Assembly (NCBI GenBank): GCA_905250025.1
Contig: CAJNOJ010000085.1
Coordinates: forward strand, 1 to 64,000
DNA: 64,000 nt
Direction of reading: 5' to 3'
Origin: Adineta ricciae
Lineage: Eukaryota > Rotifera > Eurotatoria > Adinetida > Adinetidae
Shown here: positions 1 through 11,248 of the stretch, piece by piece
How positions within the stretch are numbered: the first letter of the stretch is position 1
Layout: the number at the start of each line of letters is the position of its first letter
The notes under the pieces: model-generated
The model's database searches: none
What the model was told of the DNA's origin: nothing
The model's input: the letters and a program-made list of their open reading frames with translations, nothing else
Position numbers and translations under genes: made by a program

Positions 1-2642
1 GATCGACACATGATTGTTTCTAGACGAGATGCGATAGAGCAGTGGAACAGTATACATACGATTGCCTTGTGAGCTGAAGCGAATTCGTTCGTCGAGAAAG
101 ATGCGTTCTTGAGCAAAGGACGCTCGACCTAGGGAGTAAAAATTAATATCGGTCGTTATGTTAGTGTAAATCAATACCTTGATCTATGTTTACTGAGGGC
201 CAGCATTCTTCCTGATGTTGCTCGGTATTTAGCGCTTGTTGGATGAGATAAGCGTGGTCGAATATTGTTGGATGTTGAAATATGTGACCAATGGTAATAT
301 GGCGTGTATTAAAAGAAAAGATTTTCTTATAGCGGGCGTACAGGTGAATGAGAATGAGAGAGTGACCGCCGATGGTGAAAATACTATCGTGAGTAGAAAT
401 ATGATTGGATTGTAGAGCTTCACACCAAAGTGAATGTATGCACATTTCTAGTTCGTTGTTGGGCTCTGAATTGGATTTATTGTTTTGAATTTGATGGGTG
501 ACAGTCGATAAAACGGAAAAGTTGGGCTTCGGTAAAAGTTTCCTATCGAGCTTGCCATTTGCATTCAATGGAAATTGTTTAAGCACGATGAACACCGACG
601 GGACCATGTAGGATGGTAGATGTGATCGACAATATATAGCTAGTTCGTTTTCTTCAATATTACTACTTTGGATGTAGGCAGCCAAGTGATGATCGTCGTA
701 TTTAACGACGACAGTAGATGAAATAAACGGGGAAGACTCTAGTAAGCAACGTTCAATTTCCCCGAGTTCGATTCGTTGTCCACGCAATTTAATTTGATAG
801 TCTTTACGGCCAACAAAGTGAAGTACACCACTACTGCTCAACCGAACAAGATCGCCTGTTCGATAGAACAATTCGCCGTCGATGTCGATGAGAGCATTCT
901 TCGTCAAGTTATCGCTTCCCAGGTAACCGGCGAACACGCCAATACCACCTACAAGGAGTTCGCCTTCTTGTCCAAGGAAGACGGGTTCTAAGAACTGATC
1001 GATAACAACACACCGATAGCCAGGTAGTAGTCTGCCGATTGGAACAGTGCTTTGCTCATCCTCGCAATCGACGAGGTGAAAGGTACAATTGATGGTTGCT
1101 TCTGCGGGACCGTACGAGTTCCAAATACGACACGTTGTTTGAATGTTTCTTCGGAGTAATTTGATCAGCTGAGGAAATATAGGCTCGCCTTAACAGATAG
1201 ATCAGGCAGGGTAATTTTGGCTGTCATATGATCTAGATATCCTTACCGCCGGAGCACAGAGATTTTAAGAATCTCCTGGCTGAGTTGCACATGTTTTCTT
1301 CTAGATAGTGGAAGAAACTCGTCAGTAAAGTGGGCACAGCTTCCATATAAGTAATCTGATGGTCTATTAACACTTGACTCAGGTATTCGAAATCGATGTG
1401 ACCATCCGGGTGGAGCATTACAAGAGTGGCGCCGACTATCAACGTTCCGATTATGTCACCAACATGTACGTCGAACGAGCATCGAGCCATTTGTAACAAG
1501 GTATCACTTTCGCTCAGCGTGTTCATCTCTACCTGTGAGCGAATCGCCTCCGTTAAATTTCGATGACGCACTTGAATCTAATACCGGAACAACATTGCAA
1601 ATATAAAATTGTTGCATAGTTTTGTCTACTTACGGCTTTAGGCGTACCCGTTGATCCACTTGTGAAAATAACATATGCTATATTATTGCCGTTCAGAAAA
1701 ACGCCTGAGAGACAATCAAGCTCATCGGTATTTAGCATGTTTTCTGTAGACATCGATGCGTCGATGAGCACAGTAGAAATGCGGGCATTAAATTTATCTT
1801 GTGTCAAGTTATGTATGATTACAAGACGACTACGAGTTTCTTCCACCAGAGACTGCAAACGTCTAACAGGCTCTTCAGGAGACAATGGACAATACACTGC
1901 GCCAGCCATTTCGATTGCCATCATACCGATCACCTAGAAAATATGACCCCATAACTGTAATAAATTATTTTATATCATTATCTCACCATTGACAAACTTC
2001 GTTCAACACACTGACAAACAATCTCACCTACACACACGCCGTATGTACCAATAAGAACAAGAGCGAATTGTTGCACATAAAATAGAAGCTCGCTATAGGT
2101 TAACGATTGTTCATCTAGTTCCACCGCTATCTTTTGAGAATAAATGCCTGCCGTTTTAATGAATAAATTGCGAATGGTTCCATCCGCTAGCTGCAAACGG
2201 TTAATATCCTTGGTCTTCATCGCATTTATTATCTGTCGTTCCTCTGGAACAATGATGGACATATGATAAAGTGGTAATTTTGTCATACACAGTGTGGTAG
2301 ACGCAAAAAGTTGTCTCAGGAGTGACAAAAGCCGATCAGCGAGTGTTTGAACAGTCTTCTCGCTAAAAACGTCCTGCGAACAAATCAATGAACAGGATAA
2401 CCTATCCGACGGATGCCGAAACAATGTCAACATCATGTCAAATTTGGCCACATGATCATATTGTTCGAATGACATCGACTGTAATAGTGCACCATCAAGA
2501 TTGACTTGTTCCATCGCCGAGTCGATAGTGATATAATCGAACATAGTCTCAAGAAATGCCGGTGCATGATGACTACCGATGATGTGTTGAAGAGGATAGT
2601 GTGAGTGCTCGAGTATCGACAGACATCGATCTCGCACTTGTT
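1..2642 (-). CDS. NRPS fragment, C(partial)-A-PCP-C(partial), module with ornithine-like code
   Basis: Part of a multimodular NRPS, which activates an amino acid as adenylate, loads it on a carrier protein and condenses it. Exons by splice sites: 2642-1987, 1933-1634, 1577-1247, 1188-178, 128-1. Order on the minus strand: C-domain C-terminal lobe; A domain with A2 (YCPLSPEEP), A3 (TSGSTGTPKA), A5 (NSYGPAEAT), A7-A8 (YRTGDL, GQRIELGEIE) and A10 (NGKLDR); carrier protein with the phosphopantetheine serine in GGHSL; then the start of the next C domain (SFAQERIFLDERIRF), which runs off the window. Hand-aligned to GrsA, the ten specificity positions read D-V-G-E-C-G-S-I-N-K. The piece is cut upstream by the N at 2643, so its C domain lacks the HHxxxD half. 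Certain as NRPS; module position in the full gene unknown. Confidence 0.9.
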
Positions 2643-2643
2643 N
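2643..2643. other. Assembly gap (single N) inside NRPS C domains
   Basis: One N joins two contigs. The sequence after it (2644 onward) is the same as the first ~120 bases of the window, and the sequence before it matches the interior of another C domain near 5292. Reading across it would fuse the start of one C domain to the second lobe of another and skip roughly 300 residues, so the open frame across the N is artificial. Confidence 0.9.
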
Positions 2644-5600
2644 GATCGACACATGATTGTTTCTAGACGAGATGCGATAGAGCAGTGGAACAGTATACAT
2701 ACGATTGCCTTGTGAGCTGAAGCGAATTCGTTCGTCGAGAAAGATGCGTTCTTGAGCAAAGGACACTTGACCTGTAAAGGTAGCACAAATCGGAAGTAGT
2801 AGAAGAGGTGTTGCATTCTTCCATGAAATTCTGTTTTACCTTCGTTGAGATGGAGCGATACCCAAGAGTCGTTGCCGTGTTCAGGCTTATGGAGAGCAAG
2901 TTGGATAAAGCGGGCATGATCCACAATCGTCGAATGTTGGAAAAGCTGTCCGATGGTAAGAGTATTTGCGTCTAACTCGAATACTGTCACATAGCGATGG
3001 TAGAGTTGCATGAGCAGGAGAGAGTGACCGCCAATGCTGAAGAAGCTCGCTGTGATCGATATCTGGTCGCTTTCACGTTGCAGTATTTGACACCACAAGG
3101 CATGCACTTGTTTCTGTAGTGGACTTTGAGGAGCATCAGCTGTTCGATTATATGCCGAAGAAAAGTCGGGTGTGGGAAGACGTTTTCGATCTAGTTTTCC
3201 ATTTGAGTTCAGTGGAAACTGGTCGAGAACGATGAACACCGATGGGATCATAAAGGGTGGTAAACGAGATCGACAATGTTCGCGTAGTTCTATTTCTGCA
3301 CTGCGATCACTTTGAACGTATGCGACCAAATGATCGTCGTTATATTTTACGACCACAGCCCCTGAAACATGAGACGACGAGTCAAGTAAACATTGTTCAA
3401 TCTCACCGAGTTCGATTCGCTGCCCGTGCAGTTTCACTTGATGATCTTTACGACCGATGTAGTGAAGAAGACCTTTCCTATCCACTCGGGCAATGTCACC
3501 CGTTCGATAAAACTGCGTCCCGTGGATCTCGACGAGTACTTTTTCGGTGAAATGCTGTTGGCCAAGGTAGCCAGGAAACACTCCTGCGCCTCCGATTAAC
3601 AGTTCGCCAGGCTGATCGATCAGTGTAGGCTGCGAAAACTGATCAACGACGACACATCGATTGCTGATGAGTGGTTTGCCTATGGGTATGCTTCCTTGCT
3701 CAATGTCGTTCATTGTCACTCGATGATAGACCGAAGTAAGTGTGCACTCGGCAGGGCCATATAAATTGTAGATAGCAACGGCGTTCTTGTCAACATGTGC
3801 AATTATTGTAGCCAGTGTCTTGGGAATAATGGCTTCTCCTACAATAAAATTAAGATGTGGAGCAATCGAAGGAAGTCTGCTAGCGAGAAGAGAAAGTTGA
3901 ACGTACCTAGAAAGCCAAACTTGCGAACACTACGAAGACGAGAGTATTCGCTTTGTTCAGCCAGATAATTAGAAAGAATAGTCATGTGTGATGGAACGAT
4001 GCAAAAGAAAGTGACATTGTGTTGCTGAATAGTCTTCGAAAGATAATTAATATCGAGATGACCTTGCGCATGAAGCAGAACAAGTGAACTTCCGAGCATC
4101 AGTGTTCCTATGCACTCTTTCACATGCACATCGAAAGACGAAGGTGCTACTTGAATGACCACATCCATGGCAGTCAAAATACCGAGCTGTTCGAAAGAAG
4201 TCATGCACGCAACAAAGTTGCGATGCGTGATTGGAACCTGTGTGTGAAAAACATACGAAACATCAACAGGATGTGATCACTTATCGAAACCATACCGCTT
4301 TCGGCGTTCCAGTGGAGCCACTTGTGAAGACGACACTACGTTAAACGACCGCGTTATTACATGTGAAAATAAAGCGAAGAGCACAATAGCTATTACTCAC
4401 TAGGCAAGATTGTCAGGAGAACTGTCATAGCGAAGAGAATGATCTGTGCCAAAATTGTTCGTCGAGTAATCGGTGTGACTGTTGATGAGTCCTACATCGA
4501 TGAGATGTCCTTGAAACATGTCATCGAACTTCGCACTGGTCTTCGAATGAACGAGAACGACTTCGGCTCCGACTTGAGTTACTAGAGCATGAAGTCGCGT
4601 CGGCGGATCATCAGGTGATAGAGCACAATATGCAGCGCCACATGAAAGAATCGCCAGTTGTCCAATAACCATTTCAATACTGCGCTCGATACATTGACAA
4701 ATGATTTGATTCTGACGATGACCCATACACATCGACAAGCGTTGAACATAAATGAACAATTCGCTATATGTCAAGCATTGATCGTCGAGTTCCACAGCTA
4801 CTTTCTGAGGATGTCTCTGCGCTTGTTGATTAAATGCGTGTCCGATTGGAAGCCACTGTGAGTTCATCTCGCTACTCATGACTTCAGATTCTGTCTGATT
4901 GAGAGTCAGCATCAGTGCGCTTTCATCCGGTAGAAGTAGCGATAATTGGTAGAGTGGAGCTGATGTAGTTTCATGATCGAATAGTTGCTGTAGAAGAATC
5001 ACGAATCGGTCAGCGAGTGCCTGAACAGTCTTCTCGCTAAAAACGTCCTGCGAACAAATCAATGAACAGGATAACCTATCCGACGGATGCTGAAACAATG
5101 TCAACATCATGTCGAATTTGGCCACATGATCATATTGTTCGAATGACATCGACTGTAATAGTGCACCATCAAGATTGACTTGTTCCATCGCCGAGTCGAT
5201 AGTGATATAATCGAACATAGTCTCAAGAAATGCCGGTGCATGCTGACTACCGATGATGTGTTGAAGAGGATAGTGTGAGTGCTCGAGTATCGACAGACAT
5301 CGATCTCGCACTTGTTCAACTAGTTGTTCGAATGAGCCATTTGGATCTAGCTGGACGCGGCAGGGAAGCGTTGTAATAAAGGATCCAATAATTGAGTGCA
5401 ACTCATCTTTGTATCTTCCGTTAATGTTTATTCCAATACAGAGATCTTGCTCTCCATTGGTCAATTTGAATAAGAAGGCATAGTAACAGGCGAGTAACAA
5501 GTATTCGGATGTTGTGCCGCTCTTCGCCGCGTGTGCCAGAATCGCGCGTGAAAGATCCGGACCGAATTCGAATGACACCGATATACCACGACCTGTGCGC

Positions 5601-5768
5601 TGTTCATCCGACAGACGATGTCGATCGAAAGGTAATGGAATGGGTCGATCGAACTCATAATCGCGCAGTGATTCGAGCCAGAAGTCTTGAGCCATCGACA
5701 TAGGCATTTGTCGCTCGGCGATGGCATCTAAACGCACATAATGAAACATAGTGAGTGAGTGAGAACAA
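2644..5768 (-). CDS. NRPS fragment, C(partial)-A-PCP-C(partial)
   Basis: Second NRPS piece on its own contig. Exons: about 5725-4401, 4335-4296, 4237-3907, 3838-2840, 2771-2644. It encodes the rest of a C domain (FWLESLRDYEFDRP onward), an A domain and a carrier protein (GGHSLLLM), then the start of another C domain. The A3 core TSGSTGTPKA sits on a 40-nt microexon (4335-4296). Specificity positions read D-V-K-C-G-L-L-L-T-K by hand alignment; I do not recognise this code. The piece is nearly identical, at an offset of about 2,652 bp, to 5770-8376. It is therefore either a recent duplicate module or the other allele of that module. The 5' break lies in an intron with a GTGA repeat, which would hinder assembly. 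Confidence 0.9.
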
Positions 5769-5769
5769 N
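5769..5769. other. Assembly gap (single N) at an NRPS intron microsatellite
   Basis: The bases left of the N are a GTGA-repeat intron; the bases right of it restart inside the A/PCP coding region at a point identical to 3117 onward. The join is between repeated NRPS segments and says nothing reliable about distance or order. Confidence 0.9.
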
Positions 5770-8700
5770 TAGTGGACTTTGAGGAGCATCAGCTGTTCGA
5801 TTATATGCCGAAGAAAAGTCGGGTGTGGGAAGACGTTTTCGATCTAGTTTTCCATTCGAGTTCAGTGGAAACTGGTCGAGGACGATGAACGCCGATGGAA
5901 TCATGAAGGGTGGTAAACGAGATCGACAATAGTCGCGTAGTTCTATTTCTGCACTGCGATCACTTTGAACGTATGCGACCAAATGATCGGCGTTATATTT
6001 TACGACCGCGGCCCCTGAAACATGAGACGACGAGTCAAGTAAACATTGTTCAATCTCACCGAGTTCGATTCGTTGTCCGTGCAGTTTCACTTGATGATCT
6101 TTACGACCGATGTAGTGAAGAAGACCTTTCCGATCCACTCGGACGATGTCACCCGTTCGATAAAACTGCGTGCCGTGAATCTCGACGAGTGCTTTTTCGG
6201 TGATATGCTGTTGGCCAAGGTAGCCAGGAAACACGCCTGCGCCTCCGATTAGCAGTTCGCCGGGCTCATCGATCATCGTAGGTTGCGAAAACTGATCAAC
6301 GACGACACATCGATTGTTGATGAGTGGTTTGCCTATGGGTATGCTTCCTTGCTCAATGTCGTCCATTGTCACTCGATGATAGACCGAAGTAAGTGTGCAC
6401 TCGGCAGGACCATACAAATTGTAGATAGCAACGGTGTTCTTGTCAACGTGTGCAACTATTGCAGTTAGTGTCTTGGGAATAATGGCTTCTCCTAAAATAA
6501 AGTTAAGATGTGGAGTAATCGAAGGAAGTCCGCTAGCGAGAAGACAAAGTTGAACGTACCAAGAAAGCCAAACTTGCGAACACTACGGAGACGAGAGTAT
6601 TCGTTTTGTTCTATCAGATAATTGGAAAGAATAGTCATGTGTGATGGAACAATGCAAAAGAAAGTGACATTATGTTGCTGAATAGTGCTCGAAAGATAAT
6701 GAATATCGAGATGACCTTGCGGATGGAGCAGAACAAGCGAACTTCCGAGCATCAATGTTCCTATGCACTCTTTCACATGAACATCGAAAGACGAAGGTGC
6801 TACTTGAATGACCACATCCATGGCAGTCAAAATACCGAGCTGTTCAAAAGAAGTCATGCATGCAACAAAGTTGCGATGCGTGATGGGAACCTGTGTGTGA
6901 AAAACATACGATACATCAACAGGATGTGATCACTTATCGAAACCATACCGCTTTCGGCGTCCCAGTGGAGCCACTTGTGAAGACGACACTACGTAGACGA
7001 CCGCGTTATTATATGTGAAAATAAAGCGAAGAGCACAATAGCTATCACTCACTAGGCAAGACTGTCGGGAGAACTGTCACAATGAAGAGAATGATCTGTA
7101 CCAATGTTCGTCGAGTAATCGGTGCAACTGTCGATGAGCCCTACATCGATGAGATGTCCGTGAAACATGCCATCGAACTTCGCGTGGGTCTTCGAATGAA
7201 CGAGGACGACTTCGGCTCCGACTTGAGTTACTAGAGCATCAAGTCGCGTCGGCGGATCATCAGGCGATAGAGCACAATATGCAGCGCCACATGAAAGAAT
7301 TGCCAGTTGTCCAATAACCATTTCAATACTGCGCTCGATACATTGACAAATGATTTGATTCTGACGATGGCCCATACACATCGACAAGCGTTGAACATAA
7401 ATGAACAATTCGCTATATGTCAAGCATTGATCGTCGAGTTCCACAGCTACTTTCTGAGGATGTCTCTGCGCTTGTTGATTAAATGCGTGTCCGATTGGAA
7501 GCCACTGTGAGTTCTTCTCGCTACTCATGACTTCAGATTCTGTCTGATTGAGAGTCAGCATCAGTGCGCTTTCATCAGGTAGAAGTAGCGATAATTGGTA
7601 GAGTGGAGTTGATGTAGTTTCATGATCGAATAGTTGCTGTAGAAGAACCACGAATCGGTCAGCGAGTGTCTGAACAGTTTTCTCGCTAAAAACGTCCTGC
7701 GAACAAATCAATGAACAAGACAACCTATCTGACGGATGCTGAAACAGTGTTAACATCATGTCAAATTTTGCCACATGATCATACTGTTCGAATGACGTCG
7801 ACTGTAATAGTGCACCATCAAGATTGACTTGTTCCATCGCCGAGTCGATAGTGATATAATCGAACATAGTCTCAAGAAACGCCGGAGCATGATGACTACC
7901 GACGATGTGTTGAAGAGGATAGTGTGAGTGTTCAAGAACCGACAGACATCGATCTCGCACTTGTTCAACTAGTTGTTCGAACGAGCCATTTGGATCCAGC
8001 TGGACGCGGCAGGGAAGCGTTGTAACAAAGGATCCAATAATTGAGTGCAACTCATCTTTGTATCGTCCGTTAATGTTCATTCCAATACAAAGATCTTGCT
8101 CTCCATTGGTCAACTTGAATAGGAAGGCATAGTAGCAGGCGAGTAACAAGTATTCGGGTGTTGTGTCGCTCTTCGCCGCGTGTGCCAAAAGCGCCCGTGA
8201 TAGATCCGGACCGAATTCGAATGACACCGATATGCCACGACCTGTGCGCTGTTCGTCCGACAGACGATGTCGATCGAAAGGTAATGGAATGGGTCGATCG
8301 AACTCATAATCGCGCAGTGATTCGAGCCAGAAGTCTTGAGCCATCGACATAGGCATTTGTCGCTCGGCGATGGCATCTAAACGCACATAACGAAACATTG
8401 TGAGTGAGTGAGTGAGTGAGTGAGTGAGCGAGAAAAAGAAGAAGAAGAAGAAGAATGTGTTCATACTCACAGTCGAGATAGCGCAGTTGATTGTCGTCGT
8501 CTAACTGCAGTTCACCCATTAGATATGCTTGTTCGAGATCACGATGAAACATAGGCATCGAAGGAAAGTCAAACATTGCATGATGGAAGTTGAAAATGAT
8601 GGCATCGCCTTCGTCAAGATCGTTGCTAGTCGAGTTTCGCCGTACGACATGTAATCGACAGACAAGACCTTTGGCAAGGTCAAAATGGGAGGAGTTGCCT

Positions 8701-10649
8701 CGTTCATCATGCATGATCGTCAGCAAGCTGTCATCCGTTTCGATTGTCGAGTCAACGAATGTGAAGAGTTGTTCATTGTGTTGAGGTTGAAGAATACGTT
8801 GAACAAGTTCTTGCTTGTCAGAGTCGAAGAAGAGCGCAGTGCGTAGTACATGGTGCTTGATGATGACTAGTTGTAACGCGTGGCGTAATCTTGTGATAGA
8901 CAATGTGCCAGTTTCGATGCGATAAAGAAAAGGCAGGTTACACATGGCTACTTTGCACTTGCTAGCGTCGAATCTCAGATGGTCGTCGAGCCACATATAT
9001 GCTTGAGCGAATGACGCTGGACCTAAAAGAAACAATCAATGACAAATTCATTGATTTTGTTCGAACAGATTTCTCGCGTTCGTACCTTCGCTGGTGTTGA
9101 CCTGCCGTAGAAATGCCAGGCGCCGTATTTGATCAGCTGCCGTTGGAAGAAACAGAGATAGTCGATTCATAGGCTTTGTGGCAAGATCCGCTTGATGTTC
9201 GATAAAGAGCTGACCAAGCATATGCTGAAAACTGTTAGCCAATGTATCCACGAATGTCTGATCGTCAAACAGATCTGCAGAGCATTCCAGAAAACAGTTA
9301 GTTGCTCTTTCAGAATGGCCATGTGACACGGTAAGTGTAATATCAAAAAGAGCCACGCCATTGCCATGTGATCGATCTCGATCGTGATAAGCTGCCAGCA
9401 CGGTATCGTTTTCATCGTTGACATTAAACGTTAGTGCAGTGCCATGTGTGATGGAAGACATGCGAGATTCATATTGAAAGAATAGTTGAGACATGGCTTG
9501 TCGTTCGTGACTCTCAGCATTGATGATATACTGATACGGTAGATGGTTGTGTTCGAGAATCGAAAGGCACAACTGTTGAACTTGCAAAGCAAGTCTCGCA
9601 AATGACTCGCATGGGTTGAGTTGAATCCGGTAGGGGATCAGATTGACAAACATGCCAACCATGGATTTCAGTTCTAACAGACGGCGGTTGTCCGTCGCAC
9701 CTGTGATGCACAAGTCACAACTGCCATCCAATTGATGAATGAACATGTAGTAACAGGTAAGATACAATTGAAACATAGAGATGTTGTGCGATGAAGCGAA
9801 GAGCATCTGTGCGTGGACCAAATCTGGATCAAGAGTGAATGCTTTCGAATAGCCGCGTCCTGACTGCACCTTCCTGTGTGTTTGTGTAAGAGTAACAGAC
9901 TGAAGAAATTTCTTCGACCAGTCATAGCCACGAAGTAATGTAGACCAAAACTGTCGAGCACCGGCGGTACTGGGATCTCGCAGTAGAGCTTGTTCATACA
10001 GAGTAACGTCAATGTATTGTGGTCTTCTGCCAACGATTTTCATAGGTTTCGTCTGATTACATGCTTCACTAAAACTTTGAATGAACGGTCCCACTGAGCT
10101 CAGGTCAAATGCAATATGATGGAGTGAAAAAATGATCAGATCGCCCTTGCGAAGCACTTGTTGATCACCGTGCTTGCTCAATAGCATCAGATGACACCGA
10201 ACTACTTTGCCCTCTTCCAAGTTAAAGTGGTTGGTCACCGACTCAGCCGTCAGCATGGCATCTAGCTGCTCCGATGAGTTGACATTCGAGGTGCATTCAA
10301 AGGAGTATAGATCGTGACTGAGAGGTTGTACTTCCTGCTCGAGCTGTCCACTTTCTCCATTGAAACGAACTGCCGTTCGAAGAATCGTGTGGTAGTCGAG
10401 TACTGAAAGCAGAGCCAGTCGAATGCGTTCAACCGACAGCGAACCATGTTTAATCGTTAACGGTACAAGAATATTGTAAATTGCCAATGAAGACGACTGG
10501 TGATTGAAGTAGAGTTTTTCGTGCAGCCAAACACGCTGTTGAGCAAATGAAGCTAACGCCTGCAATCGACCTGAAACATTCAATGTCGGGCTTGCAGTTC
10601 GTTGTGGTGCTGCTGCTGCTGTTGCTCTTCGAATAGGAATCAAATTCAT
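5770..10649 (-). CDS. NRPS 5' part: start codon, C-C-A (cut before PCP)
   Basis: The start of the NRPS gene. ATG at 10649 (MNLIPIRR, then a short Ala/Thr stretch), conserved in the second copy at 25945. Exons: 10649-9086, 9022-8471, 8376-7053, 6988-6949 (40-nt microexon carrying A3), 6890-6560, 6491-5770. The first C domain (about aa 30-510) has its active-site motif HHIAFD at about aa 177-182. A second C domain begins directly after a phase-1 intron (PASFAQ) with HHAMFD. There is no A or carrier domain between them. Then comes an A domain with specificity residues D-V-K-C-G-L-L-L-T-K. The contig stops before the carrier protein. A tandem C-C start is unusual; the first C could accept the acyl chain from the PKS encoded upstream (inference). 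Confidence 0.92.
8400..8428. repeat. GTGA microsatellite inside an NRPS intron
   Basis: Tandem TGAG/GTGA units on the plus strand, followed by a GAA-rich run, lie inside the intron between exons 9022-8471 and 8376-7053. A shorter version lies at about 5749-5762 at the broken end of the neighbouring contig. Confidence 0.85.
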
Positions 10650-11248
10650 GGTAGTGAATTGAGTAATGAGAAGACGTCGTTCGATAGTATATCGAATAGT
10701 ATAAACACTGAATGAGTTTAATCTACAGATTTTGAAAGAAAGTAGGAAAAGTTAAGATCGACGCAATAATGTTAGGTAGGGCACTTCGAAGCATGCTGTA
10801 AACTACATATATTTGAATTTTAAGTTAAAAAACAAAGAAGATCAGTTGTTCTGTCTATGACTGTAGGCGAACGAATGAGAACACACAGAGAACAATCGTA
10901 TACCATCGAGTGTTTGTCTTCTTGTCTCAAGAAAGTGGAGCATAGTGTGAAGAAGTACAAGTTCTCAGTCACATCGGTGCGTAGTTATCGCATCTCGATC
11001 AGAAGCATGTCTAGTGTGCGAAACAAAGTCACTTATAAACATCACAATTCGGTTTCCGAATGGCACTCGTCCAACAACAGCAAACATGACAACACATGCC
11101 GTTAATGAACTTGCTAAAGAATCGTTTTTAAGAGCGCACTCCTGCATACAGATATGTTCTTTCACTCTCGACTACACGACGACAAACAGACGATGTCGAT
11201 AGCTTTCGGTGTGCTGCATTTTCGACAGTCCTCGACTTTTTATCAGTG
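10650..11248. other. Intergenic region between PKS end and NRPS start
   Basis: About 600 bp separating the PKS stop from the NRPS ATG, both on the minus strand. No convincing ORF, and no sequence resembling the missing half of a thioesterase domain. It is conserved in the second copy (25946-26542), so it should contain the NRPS promoter/5' UTR. The spacing argues against one fused PKS-NRPS polypeptide. Confidence 0.7.

Noticed and set aside
1978..2766. A continuous reading frame crossing the N at 2643 that looks like a short C domain
   Set aside because: It joins the start of one C domain to the second lobe of another across an assembly gap; about 300 residues of the fold are missing.
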